Of a stretch of DNA of 64,000 nt, positions 32,753-45,729 are shown piece by piece. The stretch is from assembly GCA_021018815.1 (NCBI GenBank), contig JAITYX010000127.1, forward strand, positions 558,001 to 622,000, written 5' to 3'. The position numbers and the translations under genes were made by a program. The notes beneath the pieces were generated by a model that worked only from the letters and a program-made list of their open reading frames with translations, was not told the DNA's origin and did no database searches. This DNA is from Talinum fruticosum (Eukaryota; Streptophyta; Magnoliopsida; Caryophyllales; Talinaceae). Numbering within the stretch: the stretch's first letter is position 1; the number at the start of each line of letters is the position of its first letter.

Positions 32753-35030
32753 TGTTAAGCTTGTCGTACAGCAACAAATTAAACCACTACTTAGACTTAT
32801 AATAAACAATATAGTAAGGGCAAGTAGGGATCGAATCCACGAGGAAAGATACTGTAAAAAATCAAACTTCCAATCTAATTAAACTAACTATTCTAGTTAT
32901 TTACCTTATAAAATTCAAACAAACCAACTTAACTACTAAATTTCTAATTTTAATTCTAAGAAAAACTTCTGAGATTATGCACTATAATTCTAATAATCTA
33001 AATTTAACAAAACTATCCTAATTAATTCTGGAAAAATCAAAACAGAAAATCAAATAAAAACTTAAACAGAAAATTAAAACGTAGAATAATTCAGAATTAA
33101 ATAACTAAAAATAACAGAAAATTATCTAATAATAAAAATAAATATTCCAGACAGAATATAAAGCTTGAAATAACCCAGGAATGTTTTTTTTATAAATTTT
33201 CAGAAAAGAAAACTAAAGCAGAAATTAAATAAATTCTAAAACAGAAAATTAAATAAATAATATTCTGCACTAAAATAATTACGAAAATAAATACTAAAAT
33301 TACCCAGAATAATAATACTAATTTTCTAAACCTAACCAGACCCTAAAAATATAAAAACAAAATTTAAAATCTAATTTATGAATTTATTTTATTAAAAACC
33401 TGCAGTAATTAAATTCAAGAATTAAATCTGAAAAAATATCAAATTAATTCCAAAAATTCTAAAATTTAATCACAGCAAACTAGGACTCTATCTAAACCCT
33501 AAAAGAAAATAAAACAAGAAAAATAACAAAAGAAACTATTTTTAAACTAATTTCTAACAAACTGACTCAAAAATAATAAAAACTGACAGAAAATTAATTC
33601 TGAAAATTAAAATATGTAAAGACTCAAAATTAAATTAAAATAAAATTACTAAAACTAACCTAAAATACTGATCTTTAGGGGGTAACGAAATTAATAATAA
33701 AAGACTATATATTTATAAATAAAAATTGACAAACTAAAGAAAATAACTAAAAAGCAAACAAATAATTATCAAAGATAGCAAATTTATAAAAACACTTAGT
33801 ATAATCTATATCCACCATGCAAATTATTATTTATCATTAACACACAAATTGATCTACCCATGAGCTAAACTGTAGAAGACAACCACTAGCGGATCTTCCC
33901 CGTTTTTCCTTAGTTATTAGTTTACTTAGGCCTAGCCCTAATATAAACCCTACTAATATTGATAACCCTAGCACTAGCACTAGAATTTAATCAAATTAGA
34001 GCATTAAGTATTAGAAAAACATCATCTAGCACCTAATAACCAATCTACTAGCAAATTGATTTAAGAAGGATCTATGATAATTTCCTAATTAAAAGAGATG
34101 GGTATGAGCCATCCATGATTAACTAGGGTGATACTTATGTCTAAAAGATCAAGCAATTACGTACTTAAACCCTCTAAACTATCATATGAATTTATATAAA
34201 ACTAAATAGCGTGCACTCTAATTAATTAGACATAAATTCATAAACATTAAACACAAATTATCATAGAATCATGGATTGAATCAATAAGACAATAAAAATC
34301 GAAACTTTGTTTCAAAATAAATAATTTAACATGGCTTCAATGAGATTATACTAAGTATAAGAAAAACTACTCACACATCATGTAATTTAAAACATGTAAA
34401 CTAAATAAAAATAGCATCTTTAGTATTAACCTATCAATAAAAACTCAATCTTTTCTAATAAAAATTACAAAACTAAATTATACTACCGATATTAGTTTCT
34501 TTGACCGGGAAGATGAAGAAGATGATGATGGATGGTGGTGTTGGTGTGGGCTGGCAGCGGACAGCGGCAGCAGCTGGCGGGTGGTGGCTGGGCAGCGAGT
34601 GCAGGCGGCAGCACCGGTGGTGGCTGGGCAGCAGAGTGCAGGCGGCGAGCAAGCGGTAAGAGGTGGTGATGATGTGTGGGTGCTAGGTCTCCTCCATGAT
34701 GATAATAAGTAGTATATATAGGGTGAAAGAGTTAGGGTTTATTTCTCTTTCTTCTCTTCTAAGTTTCCCTTTTCTATTCCACTTAGGATTTCCTAAAATA
34801 TAATATCCTAAAATAAATATTTTTTTACATATTATATTTATGGACCGACTTCATATATTTTCTTGGATGCTTGTCGATAGCTAAAAATCCACTTTTAACG
34901 ACTATTCTTCTCTTCCCCACTTTATTCGATAATTACCTATAAATAGACAAAATAGAATAAATTAGATAAAATAAACTATATAATATAAACTAAATAACTA
35001 CTAAAAATACGTATAAAATACGACTTAACA
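32753..35030 (-). mobile_element. Solo LTR of the 17296-22355 family, reverse
   Basis: 2278 bp, starting TGTTAAGC on the + strand and ending CGACTTAACA, the reverse complement of the LTRs at 17296 and 20292. The 5-bp duplication CCTAA is perfect (32748-32752 and 35031-35035). No interior is attached, so the element was lost by LTR-LTR recombination. It carries the block missing from 17296-19152 and has its own GC-rich segment (34515-34670) with an internal repeat of GCAGCG/GGTGGTGGCTGGGCAGC. Confidence 0.9.
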
Positions 35031-35035
35031 CCTAA

Positions 35036-35543
35036 CTATCCCCAACGGAACTTACAAGAGTTACAACGGAATCCTTACTACAGCTACGTAGGGTTTTGAT
35101 TCGAGAGGAGATTCATGTCATACGATGATCGGTACATAAATCAATTTGGCTCTCATTCGAATGCAAACTTGTCGTACATCAATAAATTTGTTGGCCCTGA
35201 GTTTTCCATTCGTGTGCTTGCATGTGTATGCTTTTGTGTATAATGATGTGTTTTTCTTTTATGCTTTTATTTTATGAATCTATGTAAATCAACATTTAGG
35301 ATGTCCAAAAAAAGGATACAATATATTAGTAGGAGTTCGTTCTTAGAACGGAGGGAGTGGCGAGTTCTTGACGTTCGTGCTTCCTAACCAAAACCCCGAA
35401 CCCACCATCTTAGGTTCCCATATTAGTCTTTTATATTGTTTTCGCCTTTTGGGCACATGAGTCAACCTTTATTTTTTTTCCTTTTCGAAAAAAATATAAT
35501 TTCAAAACTTTTTACGAAAACCCCGTTTGTTTGGGTCATAACA
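35036..35543 (+). repeat. 3' end of the 5' LTR of the following gypsy element
   Basis: Ends GGGTCATAACA three bases before a PBS-like site. The start of this LTR was not located; it lies left of the solo LTR, if it survives. No gene seen. Confidence 0.5.
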
Positions 35544-35546
35544 AGG

Positions 35547-35603
35547 TGGCGACTCTAGTCATCCAAATTTCGGGTGCTACTGATCGGCGACTCCACTGGG
35601 GAT
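35547..35603 (+). promoter_or_regulatory. Primer binding site, duplicated
   Basis: TGGCGACTCTAGT at 35547 and CGGCGACTCCACTGGGGAT at 35585 both resemble the TGGCGACTCCACTGGGG site typical of Tat-lineage elements. The second is the better match but lies 41 bases inside the LTR end; the first is at the expected spacing but diverged. Confidence 0.6.
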
Positions 35604-36528
35604 ATAGTTTGAGGGTTTTTTTTTCCATCTCTAAGTGGTTTTAACCTGAACTTATGTTGTATCCTTATTTTTAGACATCCCGAACGTTGGTCATATGTTT
35701 TTTTTTCTCGTATATATATTCTGTATATATATGTGCTATGTGTGTTTGGAGTGCCTGTTTGAATTCGGTCCGCACACACAACATGCCTCAAGCTTCATTT
35801 TAGGCAGAACTCCGATCTTACTTAGTGAAGACCATGAATAGATAACAATAAAATATTAAGGGTACCTCCATGTACTCCACTACCTATTTGGGAAATGGCT
35901 CGCATGCGCACTTACCCCAGAGATATTCTCTACCCGGGGGCCACTTGAATATAATTGAAAAGTCAATAAATCACCTTTTAGTTAGTCCCCTAGGAACACA
36001 TGTACCGACACATGCTTGATTAACATTACTTCCACGTTCGATTACCTTGCCTTCGGTCATACCATCATGTTCATACATACATCCATGTTTTTCAAGAAAA
36101 TTTATTTTTCTTTCGAAAGACAAGGGAACTATTTTCCTGCTTGTCTTTTCTAGCCTACAACTAATCCACACCTATTATCATGCCCTTCATTGTTAGTTGT
36201 ATCTTCCTATTATCCCCATCCAATAAATGGACATTTTTGCAAACAAGGTGTAACTTTGTGAAAAATTACCATTTTATAAAATTATATTTTATTATTTTGC
36301 AATTCCTTTATCCTCCCAAATTTTAGACAATATCTCCTACTCTTTTAATTATTTTTCATTAACCTATTTTCATTCTTTATCTTTCAAAGGCATTCACACA
36401 TAAATATTTCATTACGGGACCATCGGGTGGTTCAAGTAACACTTCTAGATTAGTAAGATTGTCTCCGGTAGTGAGTCCAACATCTCGTAACATCCATTTT
36501 CCCTTCAAGGTCCAATTCTAATAACATC
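35604..36528 (+). other. Untranslated leader of the gypsy element
   Basis: AT-rich, no long forward frame. A minus-strand frame at 36171-35971 has no recognised domain. Typical of the long leader between PBS and gag in Tat elements. Confidence 0.5.
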
Positions 36529-38150
36529 ATGGCTGACGGTGAGGACTTTAATGAGCAACCTCCACCACATCCCCCACCACATCCCATGAATGAATTACGA
36601 ACACCGATGCGAGATGATCTTGGACAGGCAAGACCATCTTGAGAAAACCTTGAACAAGCTAACCGCACAAAACCAAGAAGCAGTATGGCCGGAATTTATG
36701 CTTGACAATGATTTGACAATCGGTGAGCGGAAGATGGAAGCCGAGGTACAAAAACTAAAGGAGGTACTTAAAGGGCTTGCCAAAGATGAACCTTGGTTGG
36801 ACATTCATGGGCTTACCCTTTTCCCTAGTCCTAGATTTCCTACTCGGATTTAAAATGTTGCAGATAGAGAAGTTCGACGAACCGGCGAACTTACCAAATT
36901 CCTCAAGTTGTATGTTGGAGCAATGAGTCCACTGGGGCATCGGGGAAGAACTATTAGCTCAACTTTTTCAACAATACCCGATAGGGGCTTTGTCGAATGG
37001 TTTCTCGGGTTGGAAAATTCCAAGAAGGCTACTTGGGCTAACATTGTTAGGGAATTTGCCACTCAGTATAAGTACAATAAGGAAGTTGACATCATAGGGA
37101 GGGATTTAAAAATAACCAAAAAAATGTTCGACGAAAAATTTTTAGCTTACATCACTCGATGGAGAGCGAAAGCCGCCAAAATGATGAATTGTCCCACTCG
37201 AAGATGAACAGTTGCAAATGGTTGTTAAGAATCTTTTACCAGAGTTCAAAAGACACATGAGTTTTCACTACTTCCTTTCATTTAAAGACACATGGTACAA
37301 GATGCAATCGGTAGTAAAGAAGAATGAGTCAACTTCATCTGCATTCGAAGAAGAATATCGTAGCAATCGGATTCAGCCCAATAAGGCGGTGGAAGTGAAT
37401 TCTATCATTGCTAAGTCTACCTTCCAACTGAATGCAAGAAGAGAGTTCTCCAACCTAGGGATGACACCTACTGAAGCTTTGAGGAAGCTAGTGAAAGCCA
37501 GCTTGGTCCAACTGTTACCTCCGAGACCGCCTTCTAAAGAACCTAGTCCTTATTACAACCCCAGTGAGCATTATGAGTATCATCAAAGTCCCGACCATAA
37601 CACCGACAGTTGCATAGCAATAAAACATACAATTGAAGACTTGATAGATGCCGGAAAACTCAAAGTTGCACCAAAGTCCCACCCAAGCAAGTCCCACATC
37701 ACAAAAATCCGTTGCCTAAGCATGATAACTCTGGCATCAATATGATTAGTATCTCCCCCATCATATTTGATTTCACCGATTTGATTACTCCCACGCTACC
37801 TAAGCTGTGGGAAGTACCCCTTACTTTGGATTTAAAAGCATTGGTGGTGGACTATTCCACCACCTCAAGAGTTACTCCGAAACCCATCAAGACTCGGTTG
37901 TTTCCTAGTGATCCCTTGAATAAGTTATGTGGTCATCTTGACTACGATGGTGGTTTCTTGATGCTTGATCATGAAGAAGCGGAAGAAGATGCATCTATCA
38001 TGGCTGCTATTGAGAGGGATAATCAATCGGGTTCTTTCACTACCCCATAAGAAATGATTGAACCCATTTGTCTCCAAGATTTAAGCGATGAGGAAGAGAA
38101 TACGAGTTGTTCACTTAACTGGGATAGGAAGACATTTCAAACCTCCACAC
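36529..38150 (+). pseudogene. Gag (gag1) of the Tat-like element, broken
   Basis: ATG 36529 opens MADGEDFNEQPPPHPPPHP, then a stop. Shifted frames continue with a coiled segment (36590-36853), the capsid region RGFVEWFLGLENSKKATW and EFATQYKYNKEVDI (36908-37207), FLAYITRWRAKAAKMMN, and QMVVKNLLPEFKRHMS (37212 on). The C-terminal part has YEYHQSPDHNTDSC, where the first Cys of the usual zinc motif is Tyr, followed by HTIEDLIDAGKLK. An acidic Gag-PR linker follows to about 38150. At least three frame breaks. Gag would form the cytoplasmic particle; this copy is inactive. Confidence 0.8.
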
Positions 38151-38429
38151 CTTGAAGATGATAATCCATTAGCCGCCTTATAGAGAAAAGAAAAGGAAAA
38201 GAACCGATGTTTACTTAAGACCCAGTTGATGATGTTATCAAGAGGATGAAGGAAACCAATGCTAATGTATCAATTAGGAGATTATTGATGACATCCCAAC
38301 CTTATAGAGCTGCAATGTTGAACCACTTGAATGAAGTATCTGTCGATCCTAATATTTCCCGGATGAAATAGTAGGTTTAATCTGTGGCTCGCCTAGAGTG
38401 GTTATGTTCACAGATTCTAATCTTCCAGA

Positions 38430-38940
38430 AGAGTCAAGCCACAATAGCTCCTTATATATAACGAGTAGAATGCAATGGTTTCAAGGTACCTAGGGTGCTC
38501 ATCGATAATGGATCAGCAATCAATGTATGCTCATTTCGAGTTACTGTAAAAGTTAGGGTTTTCGCGTGAACATTTGGAACCATCTAGCCAAATTGTCAAG
38601 TCATATGACAATTTAAAAGAGAGGTTTTGGGAGCCATTAAAATACCTGTCAAGTTCGGGCCAATCGTGGAAGAGGTTGAATTTTTGGTCCTAGACATCCC
38701 TGCTGCTTTAACCTACTTTTAGGAAGGTGGTGGTTGCATAAGATGGGTGCAATTGTCTCTATGCTACATCAAAAGATTTATTTCCCTACAAAGTTTAGGG
38801 TTGTTACCCTTAACGGAGACCTCAAGATACTCACCATCACTTCTATCAGCAAGCCGGTTTTACAATGGGATGAGGTGTTAGGTCATCGTCTAAATGGGTT
38901 CATGATCAATGCTATCTTTACGAGACACTGAATCTATTCC
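38430..38940 (+). pseudogene. Aspartic protease (retropepsin) region
   Basis: Contains VLIDNGSAINV (about 38492-38526), the Asp-box of Tat-lineage retropepsins with Asn in place of the usual Ser/Thr after Asp. It is followed by GAIKIPVKFGPIVEEVEFLV and a 65-codon open piece starting LHKMGAIVSMLHQKI (38734-38931). Stops and frameshifts interrupt it. The protease would cut the Gag-Pol polyprotein. Confidence 0.65.
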
Positions 38941-38959
38941 TGTTGAGAGTAATAGTTCC

Positions 38960-39870
38960 TCATGTGCAAGTCGAACTAATTGCAACCGAGAGGCGAGTAC
39001 CAACTATCTAATTTTTAAGGCAATTGATACTAAGAATCTCATTCTCTTTCCCGGGATCCGACTCCGTTCGACTTTGTAACCCTGAAATTTAGAAGGTATG
39101 ATGGTTCATGCGATGCTAAAGTACATTTGTACCATTACATACAAATGATGCACCCTAAGGGATTATCTAAAAGGTTTTATCCAACACTTTTTGACAGGAG
39201 TTTAGAAGGTCATGCACTTCGATGGTTTTATAAAATCGGTCATGAAACTTGTAGTTCATGGGGAAATTTATGCACCGCTTTTATGGATTGGGCTGCCACT
39301 AAAGATGAGTCGGATCCAGAGAAGTATAAAGTACATGACACTTATCAGCGGTCCACGGAGACATTCTTACATTATGTTTCTCATTGGAAAGTTCGATGCA
39401 ACAAGGTCATGAATCTACCCTACGAGCGAGAATCCATTTATCACGGTACAACGGGGCCTCCATCAACCATTTTATGATGTGATGTCTAGGAGGTTGTATC
39501 ACCACCTTTTGAAGATGGAGGATCATGGATATTTGTTGGATGTAGCCCTTATGAGTGGAAGGCCTCTTCAAGATGCACTTAATCAATAAGCTCCTATTGT
39601 CACCCAACCTACACCATCTTCCGAGAAAACATCCTAGTCCTTGCTCGGATTTGATCCATGGCCCTCGAGTCATGCTTTTACCATATTATAGGAAAAGGCT
39701 TCCCTAGATCCCCTTCATGGGGCTACTTCATCAAAATTCGTGTGTATCATATGCTATACTTGTCACAATTCGACGAATGCCCGGAATTTCGTGAGAGGGT
39801 TCAACGAGTTGAAGGATAATGAAGGACCACATTTTGACTCCACTGGTCGTTGAATCACTAGTACATGTTT
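38960..39870 (+). pseudogene. Second gag-like region (gag2) after the protease
   Basis: A 116-codon open frame (39127-39477) preceded in frame by FRRYDGSCDAKVHL reads RSLEGHALRWFYKIGHE, SSWGNLCTAFM and FLHYVSHWKVRCNKVMN. Further frames give MVQRGLHQPFYDVMSRRLY and LLDVALMSGRPLQDALNQ. Near 39740-39830 a Cys-rich tail CIICYTCHNSTN precedes FNELKDNEG. Capsid, post-capsid and knuckle-like parts follow the same order as gag1, but the sequence is clearly different. Its place between the protease and the G-patch is unusual. It could be a fusion of two elements or an insertion. Confidence 0.65.
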
Positions 39871-40238
39871 TTATTTGCTAATATTTATTTTGTGTAGTTA
39901 ATTCAACCAATTAATGTACTTATTGCTTGTAAGAATTACGTAAAGTTTGATTCCACTTTGTATAATTTTCCTTTTTGCACAAGTTCTATATATATATATA
40001 CACACACACACGTATATATATATGGTTATATTCTAACAATAATTTTTGCAGGAACATAGAAGTAAAGTTTGAAGAAATCAAAGGACAACAACCTCGATAA
40101 GGGAATATAAAATTTGGGATTATGAGGAAACGTATTTTGAAAATTCACTTTTATAACTTTTTCAAATGATTTCCTTCCGTGTTTGTAAAAGGTCCCCACA
40201 TGTTGGAATTTCCCTTTAGTCTCATACATGAATGCCTC
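39850..40238 (+). other. Non-coding spacer with compound microsatellite
   Basis: AT-rich. (TA)n(CA)n(TA)n run at about 39987-40022, followed by TTTTTGCAGGAACA near 40043, a splice-acceptor-like site. Ogre-type Tat elements are known to have an intron between gag-pro and RT; no convincing donor was identified. Confidence 0.4.
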
Positions 40239-42066
40239 TTATCCGAAACTTACAAACATTATCTCGGATGAGTTTACCTCTTGAAATTCAACCGTTATCC
40301 AATTCATGTGGAGAATCGATCCATGCAACCTCCGACGATTTCCTAAAGGGGAGGCAATGATGCAAAAAATGGGGTACGTTCTTGGACAAAGTCTAGGGAA
40401 AGGAAAAAGAGGAATTCGTGAGCCAATCATACAATTGGAAAACAAAGACCGAGCTGGTTTAGGTTATTTATCCAACCAAGCAAACAAGATAAAGAAGGTA
40501 TCATAAACTACTTTGAACTGCTGGTTTGTATGCCCAGGAGAGTCCGAACCGTTTTGTGGTTTTCCCGAGCCTTGGTATGATCATAATATTGGGAAAACCC
40601 TCCCAGTTCGGAAATATTTTTTAACAACATCCAACAAGAAGAAGTGGTGAAAATTTGGACTGTTTCGGAGAAATGGGAAGAGTCGTGCCCCGATTGGATT
40701 GAGAGTGTTCGATATGGTGTCCTCAACGGAATGTTTCATTTTCCTGGATGGGAAGAACGCACCTTTGACCCCACATGTCTTATCATTGGCAAGCAACAAG
40801 GGGACCTACAAAATTATTCACCAACCAATGAAAAACGATCACCGTGGAAACTATCGTAACAATTTTCTTCCCATACTTATCCAATGTCGGACGAGCTATG
40901 ATACGAGACCAAACTTCTTCATCAACAAATAGCCATGATTCTCTTCACACCATCGCGGAACTTATACCTAGCAAAAATTTCAGAATCTTCCCTATCACCC
41001 GATCATACATCTATACAAAATATTATGTCCGAACATGAAGTCTTATATGAAGATGATCCATATGAGGCATACAAACCTTCCATCACTCCGAGTGGAAACA
41101 CCTACCACAATCAACATAGGCACTAAACAAGATATCAAGGAGTTCAAGATATGTTCTTCTCTTTACGAAGAGGAAAAAGAATCGCTCATTACATTACTCG
41201 TTAAATATGTAGATGTTTTTGCATGGTCTTATGCCAATATGCCGGGTATGGACCGTGAGATCGTTGAGCATCGTATCCCATTGTACCCAAATAGCAAGCC
41301 AAAGTAACAAAAGCTTCAAAGGATAAAACCAAAAATGAGTCTTAAGGTTAAAGAAGAGATTTAAAAGCAGTTAGATGCAGGATTTCTTGAAGTCATGAAA
41401 CATCCGAAGTTGCTCGCAAACATTGTGGTGGTTCCAAAGAAAGATGAACAAATCGGGATGTGTGTTGACTTTAGAGATTTGAATATAGCTTCACTAAAAG
41501 ATTGTTTCCCATTGCCTCACATACGTTGGTTGATAATACAGTTGGTCAAGCCATGTCCTCCTTCACGGATGGATTTTCCAAGTACAACTAAATTTTTATG
41601 GCCTTAAAGGATAAGATAAAAACCGTCTTCATCACCCCATGGGCGTTTTTCGCTACAAGATTATGCCTTTTGGGTTAAAAAATGCTTGGGCTACTTATGA
41701 ACGGGTAGCAACTACTATCCTCCATGATCAAATACATGACATTGTTAAGGTATATGTTGATGATATGATTGTGATGAGTCATGAACGAGAAAGTCATGTT
41801 GTGGGGTTACAAAAATTTTTGATCGCATTAGGAAGTTCAAGCTAAGGTTAAACCCACAAAAGTGCGTATTTGGTGTTACCTCTGGGAAATTGTTGGGTTT
41901 CATGGTCAACGACAAAGGCATTGTGGTAGATCTTGATAATACTAAGGCAATCATGGAGCTCTCCTCCCACGACCGAGAAACAGATTCGTGGGTTTCTAGG
42001 ATGACTCCAATACATCAATCGGTTTATATCTCAATTGACCATGAAGTGTGAGCCTATTTTCTGACT
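40239..42066 (+). pseudogene. G-patch and reverse transcriptase of the Tat-like element
   Basis: G-patch-like block (40306-40505) has KMGYVLGQSLGKGKRGI and NKDRAGLGY. RNA-binding G-patch domains follow the protease in Tat elements. RT pieces: FAWSYANMPGMDREIVEHR (41035-41307), MCVDFRDLNIASLKDCFPLP (41395-41607), PFGLKNAWATYERVATTIL and the intact catalytic box VYVDDMIVMS (41639-41845), RLNPQKCVFGVTSGKLLGF. Five or more frame breaks separate these. RT copies the element RNA into DNA. Confidence 0.8.
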
Positions 42067-43558
42067 TCTTAAGAAAGGAAGTTCTAAGCAATGGGATGAG
42101 GAATGTCAGGAAGCTTTCGAATCTCTAAAAAGCTACCTCATCAATCCGCCTGTTTTGTGCCTCCCCGACCTAATGAACCACTAATCTTATATTTGACAGA
42201 TCACAGAGACCGCTATGGGAGCTCTTTTAGCACAACACTAAGAAGGTATTAAGAAAGAAGTTTCCATCTACTACCTAAGTAAGAGGCTCTTGGAGTATGA
42301 AACCAAATACTCTCCATTCAAGCGTACATGTATCTCTTTGGTTTATGTTACGGAAAAACTCCGCCATTAGCTACAAGCTCACACTACTTACTTAGTTTCT
42401 AGATTGGACCCGATCAAGGATTTATTTGAGAAACCAATTCAAAGTGAAAGTTTGGCTAGGTGGCATGCTCTACTCACTGAATTTGATATTTATTGTGTTA
42501 CTCAAAAATCTATTAAAGGAAGAGCCATTGCGGATGAGTTAGCCGAGGCACTTATGTCCGGAGCTGAATTTACAGATGAATTTCCCGATGAGCATATCTG
42601 TAAAATTGAGGCTGCACGTTGGAAAATGTATTTTGACGATGCCTCGAGTAGAAAGGGTAATGGTGTTGGAGTTCTACTAGTGGATCCTGACGGGTTACAT
42701 GTTCCTTTTTCTATAAAACTAGCCTTTTTCACTATATATAATATTGCGAGAATATGAAGCCTCGCATTTATGGAGTGAAGGTCGCTTTGGCGATTAGCGC
42801 TAAGCACTTCATAGTTTATGGAGATTCAAACTTGATCATATCGCAAACTATTGGGGTATGGAAGGTCAAAGATGAGCGACTCCGGGCATATTCGAATTAC
42901 CTTCAATAACTAGTCTCACAGTTCGAAGAAATCAATTTCGACACCTTCCCGAGAACAAAACCGCTTTACGGATGCTGTGGCCACCATGGAATCTACACTA
43001 AAATGGGAACCCGGAGTTAGGGTACAATCCGTTACAATTGAAGAACAACAAAAACCAGTTGTGCGATGCAACAATATTGACACAACTATCGAAGAAGGTG
43101 ATGATCCCTGGTTTATTGATATTCAACGATACCTTGAGAGTAGAGAGTATCCTGACAGGAGTTCTAAGAAGGATCAACTACCAATCAGATGCCTGGCTGC
43201 TCAATTTACCATGCATAGAGGTACCTTATATCATAGGATGCTTGGATGGCACACTTCAACTTTATATTAGTGAAAAGGAGGCAAGACGGATTATGGAAGA
43301 AATTCACGAGTGGAGAATGTGGACCACACATGAATGGAAGAATGCTTGCCAAGAAGATTCTTCGACTTGGTTATTATTGGACGACCATGGAATGTGATTG
43401 TTTCCAGTTTGTTTAATCTTGTAAAAATGTCGGATGTTTGCCAATCTTAACCACATCCCGCCGGTTGATCTTCATAACCTCACATCCCCTTGGCCTTTTT
43501 CCACTTGGGCAATCGACATCATCGGACAAATCAAACCAAAAGCCTCTAGTGGTCATCA
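42067..43558 (+). pseudogene. RNase H regions and integrase N-terminal part
   Basis: Frame pieces: tether/RNase H with SKRLLEYETKYSPF and IKGRAIADELAEAL (42404-42757), then a second RNase H-like region starting RWKMYFDDASSRKGNGVGVL. The tail is FTDAVATMESTLKWEPGVRV (42977 on) and the integrase zinc region with EARRIMEEIHEWRMW (43270-43397). Near 43480 SHPLGLF and GQSTSSDKSNQKP are frame-shifted forms of the pre-catalytic block. Two RNase H-type regions are a hallmark of the Tat lineage. The coding is cut at 43561 by a CACTA element. Confidence 0.75.
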
Positions 43559-43561
43559 ATA

Positions 43562-45005
43562 CACTACTAGAAAATCGCCATACAGCTGATAGAAACAGCG
43601 ACGGAAAAACGTAATTTAGCGACGAAAAATTTCGTCGCTGATTTTCGCGTTGCTAAAAATTAGCGACGGAATTCTGCGATTCCGTCGTTGATTAGAGATG
43701 GAATTTGATTCCGTCGCTATTCTGGGACGAAATTTCTTGTTTCGTCGCTGATTGGATTAGCGACGAATCAAATTACGTTGCTAATCCGTTGCTAATCAGC
43801 GACGAAATCGCAGAATTCCGTCGTTGATTCATCGGAAAATAATTTTCTGTATTTTTGAGTGTTTAATACAAAAAATCTTGAACGAAATAAAAATTCAAAT
43901 AATCTGGCAACATAACAACCTCAAATTCAACTTCAATTCAAACAAAAAAATCATATACAAACACAAAAGTTATAAATAATCCAACTTCAATTCACCAACA
44001 TCCATAAAAACTAATTTAAAAAAAAAAACAAGAGTATTACATTATTTACAAATACAAGTTATGTTCTTCATCTTCCTTTTCCTCTTCTTTTTCCTCTTTC
44101 TCATTATCTTCACCTTCTACCTCATTTTCATTCCAACCATGCCTATCAAAATAAGTTTTATTAAATCCTCTAAAATCTAAAATTTTATAGTAAACAAAAT
44201 AAATTATAAATACAACCAACAATGAGGGAGGATAGAGAAAGCTTACCTACAAGATGTTAAAGGTGGTTAGTTGGTGACATGTACGGAGGTGGCGGTGGTG
44301 ACCTCTTGCTCTCTCACACTCTCACTTCTCTCTAATTCTCAATCTATCTCTCCTTATGATTTTGCCGAGTCTCGTTGAAGTCGAGCTTTTATTTACAACA
44401 TAACAACGGATCAGCGACGGACTACTTAAAAAAATTTAGTTAGCGGCGGAATTGGCGACGGAATCCGTCCGTCGCTAATTAAAAAATTTTAAAATTTCAA
44501 AATTAGAGAAAATTTAACAGCTCACCAACGTAAAATTTTTCAAAATTCAAAAATTTGAAAAATTTTATATATTTGAAAAATGAAAATAGGCAGCACATTT
44601 AAATTTTGAAAATTTTAGATTAGCGATGGAATTAGCGACAAATTTAAAATAGGCGGCAAATTTAAAATTTATAAAATTTTGAATTAGCCACGGAATAATT
44701 CCGTAGCTAATAAAAAACATTAAAAATTAGATTTAGCGATGGAATCACAATCCGTCGCTAAGTAAAAAAAAATTAAAAAATTAGATTTAGCGATGGAATC
44801 AGCGACGGATTGATTTTGTTGCTAAATAAAAAAAATTAATTTCAAAAATCCGTCACTATTTTTTCCATTTTCGTCGTTAGGTCCAGTCGCTAATTCCGTC
44901 GCTAAGTTAATTTTATCCGACAAATGTCGGTTTCAGTCGCTAGTTAGCGACGGATTCATTTTTCGTCTCTAGTTTCCGTCGCCATATAACGTTTTTGTAG
45001 TAGTG
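43562..45005 (-). mobile_element. Small CACTA element of the AGCGACGGAATT family (copy 1)
   Basis: 1444 bp. Left CACTACTAGAAAATCGCCATA; right, inverted, CACTACTACAAAAACGTTATA. Perfect 3-bp duplication ATA (43559-43561; 45006-45008). Many direct and inverted subterminal copies of TTAGCGACGGAATT/AATTCCGTCGCTAA. On the minus strand, about 44330-44045, lie the exon-like pieces described for the sister element at 58990-59345: a short GTCACCACCGCCACC-containing part with a stop, an intron-like gap, then an acidic tail starting HGWNENEVEGEDNE. No transposase domain was seen. Confidence 0.9.
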
Positions 45006-45009
45006 ATAT

Positions 45010-45729
45010 GGGGTGTTTGGCAAATGACTTTTTAACCTCAAAAAGATCTTTTTATCTGTTTGATCGGGTCAAAAGCAAATCGGATTGTTTGGTAAAGAGC
45101 TTTTGGAATAACTTTTTGACCCAAAAGCTCTTTTACAAAAAGCTCTTTGGAATATCTTTTGGAAGAGCTTATTGTAATTAATAATTGAAATTACTATATA
45201 ACCCTTTACATTTTGATGAAATTATGCTAATTGCCATTAAAATTATGCTTATGTATAAGATTTTTTTAAATTCATACTTTCACTTTTGAAACAATAGTAG
45301 AGGATGATTATAAATATTTAAGTTAATTTTTTTTTATTTTAATATTTTCTATATATTAACAAGTAATTTAATATATCATAATAAATAAATAAATAATTTT
45401 ATCATATACATGTCAAATATATTATTAAAAATAAACATCAAAAAGATATATATAATTAAAATTGCGTAGAAGGTATAAATGTAATTTTATATATCACATA
45501 ATTCTTAATTAATATTGAGAAGAAATATGAAAATGGAATAAAAATAATTATAATGTATAAAATAGTTAATGAAATTAAGCTATGGGTATAAATGGAATTT
45601 CACCAAACAGATTTGTTAGAAACAACTAATTTTACCAAACACATTTTCCTCAAATAACTAATGCAAACAGTTAAGCCAAACAACTAATATAAACAACTAA
45701 CAACTAACGGTTGATTGCCAAATGGGGCC
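45010..45729. mobile_element. MITE with GGGG(T/C)(G/A)TTTGGCAA ends
   Basis: 720 bp, left end GGGGTGTTTGGCAAATGAC, right end inverted GGCCCCATTTGGCAATCAAC. The triplet TAT flanks both sides (45007-45009; 45730-45732), and the gypsy integrase frame reads through once it is removed. Subterminal GTTTGGTAAA and ACCAAACA motifs repeat inside. A 3-bp duplication with GGG-TTTGG ends fits Tourist/PIF-Harbinger MITEs. A hAT MITE would have 8 bp. No coding capacity. Confidence 0.75.

Noticed and set aside
43600..45000. Regularly spaced CGTCGC repeats as a possible CRISPR array
   Set aside because: Spacing is irregular, copies are in both orientations and lie inside a CACTA element; this is a plant genome.
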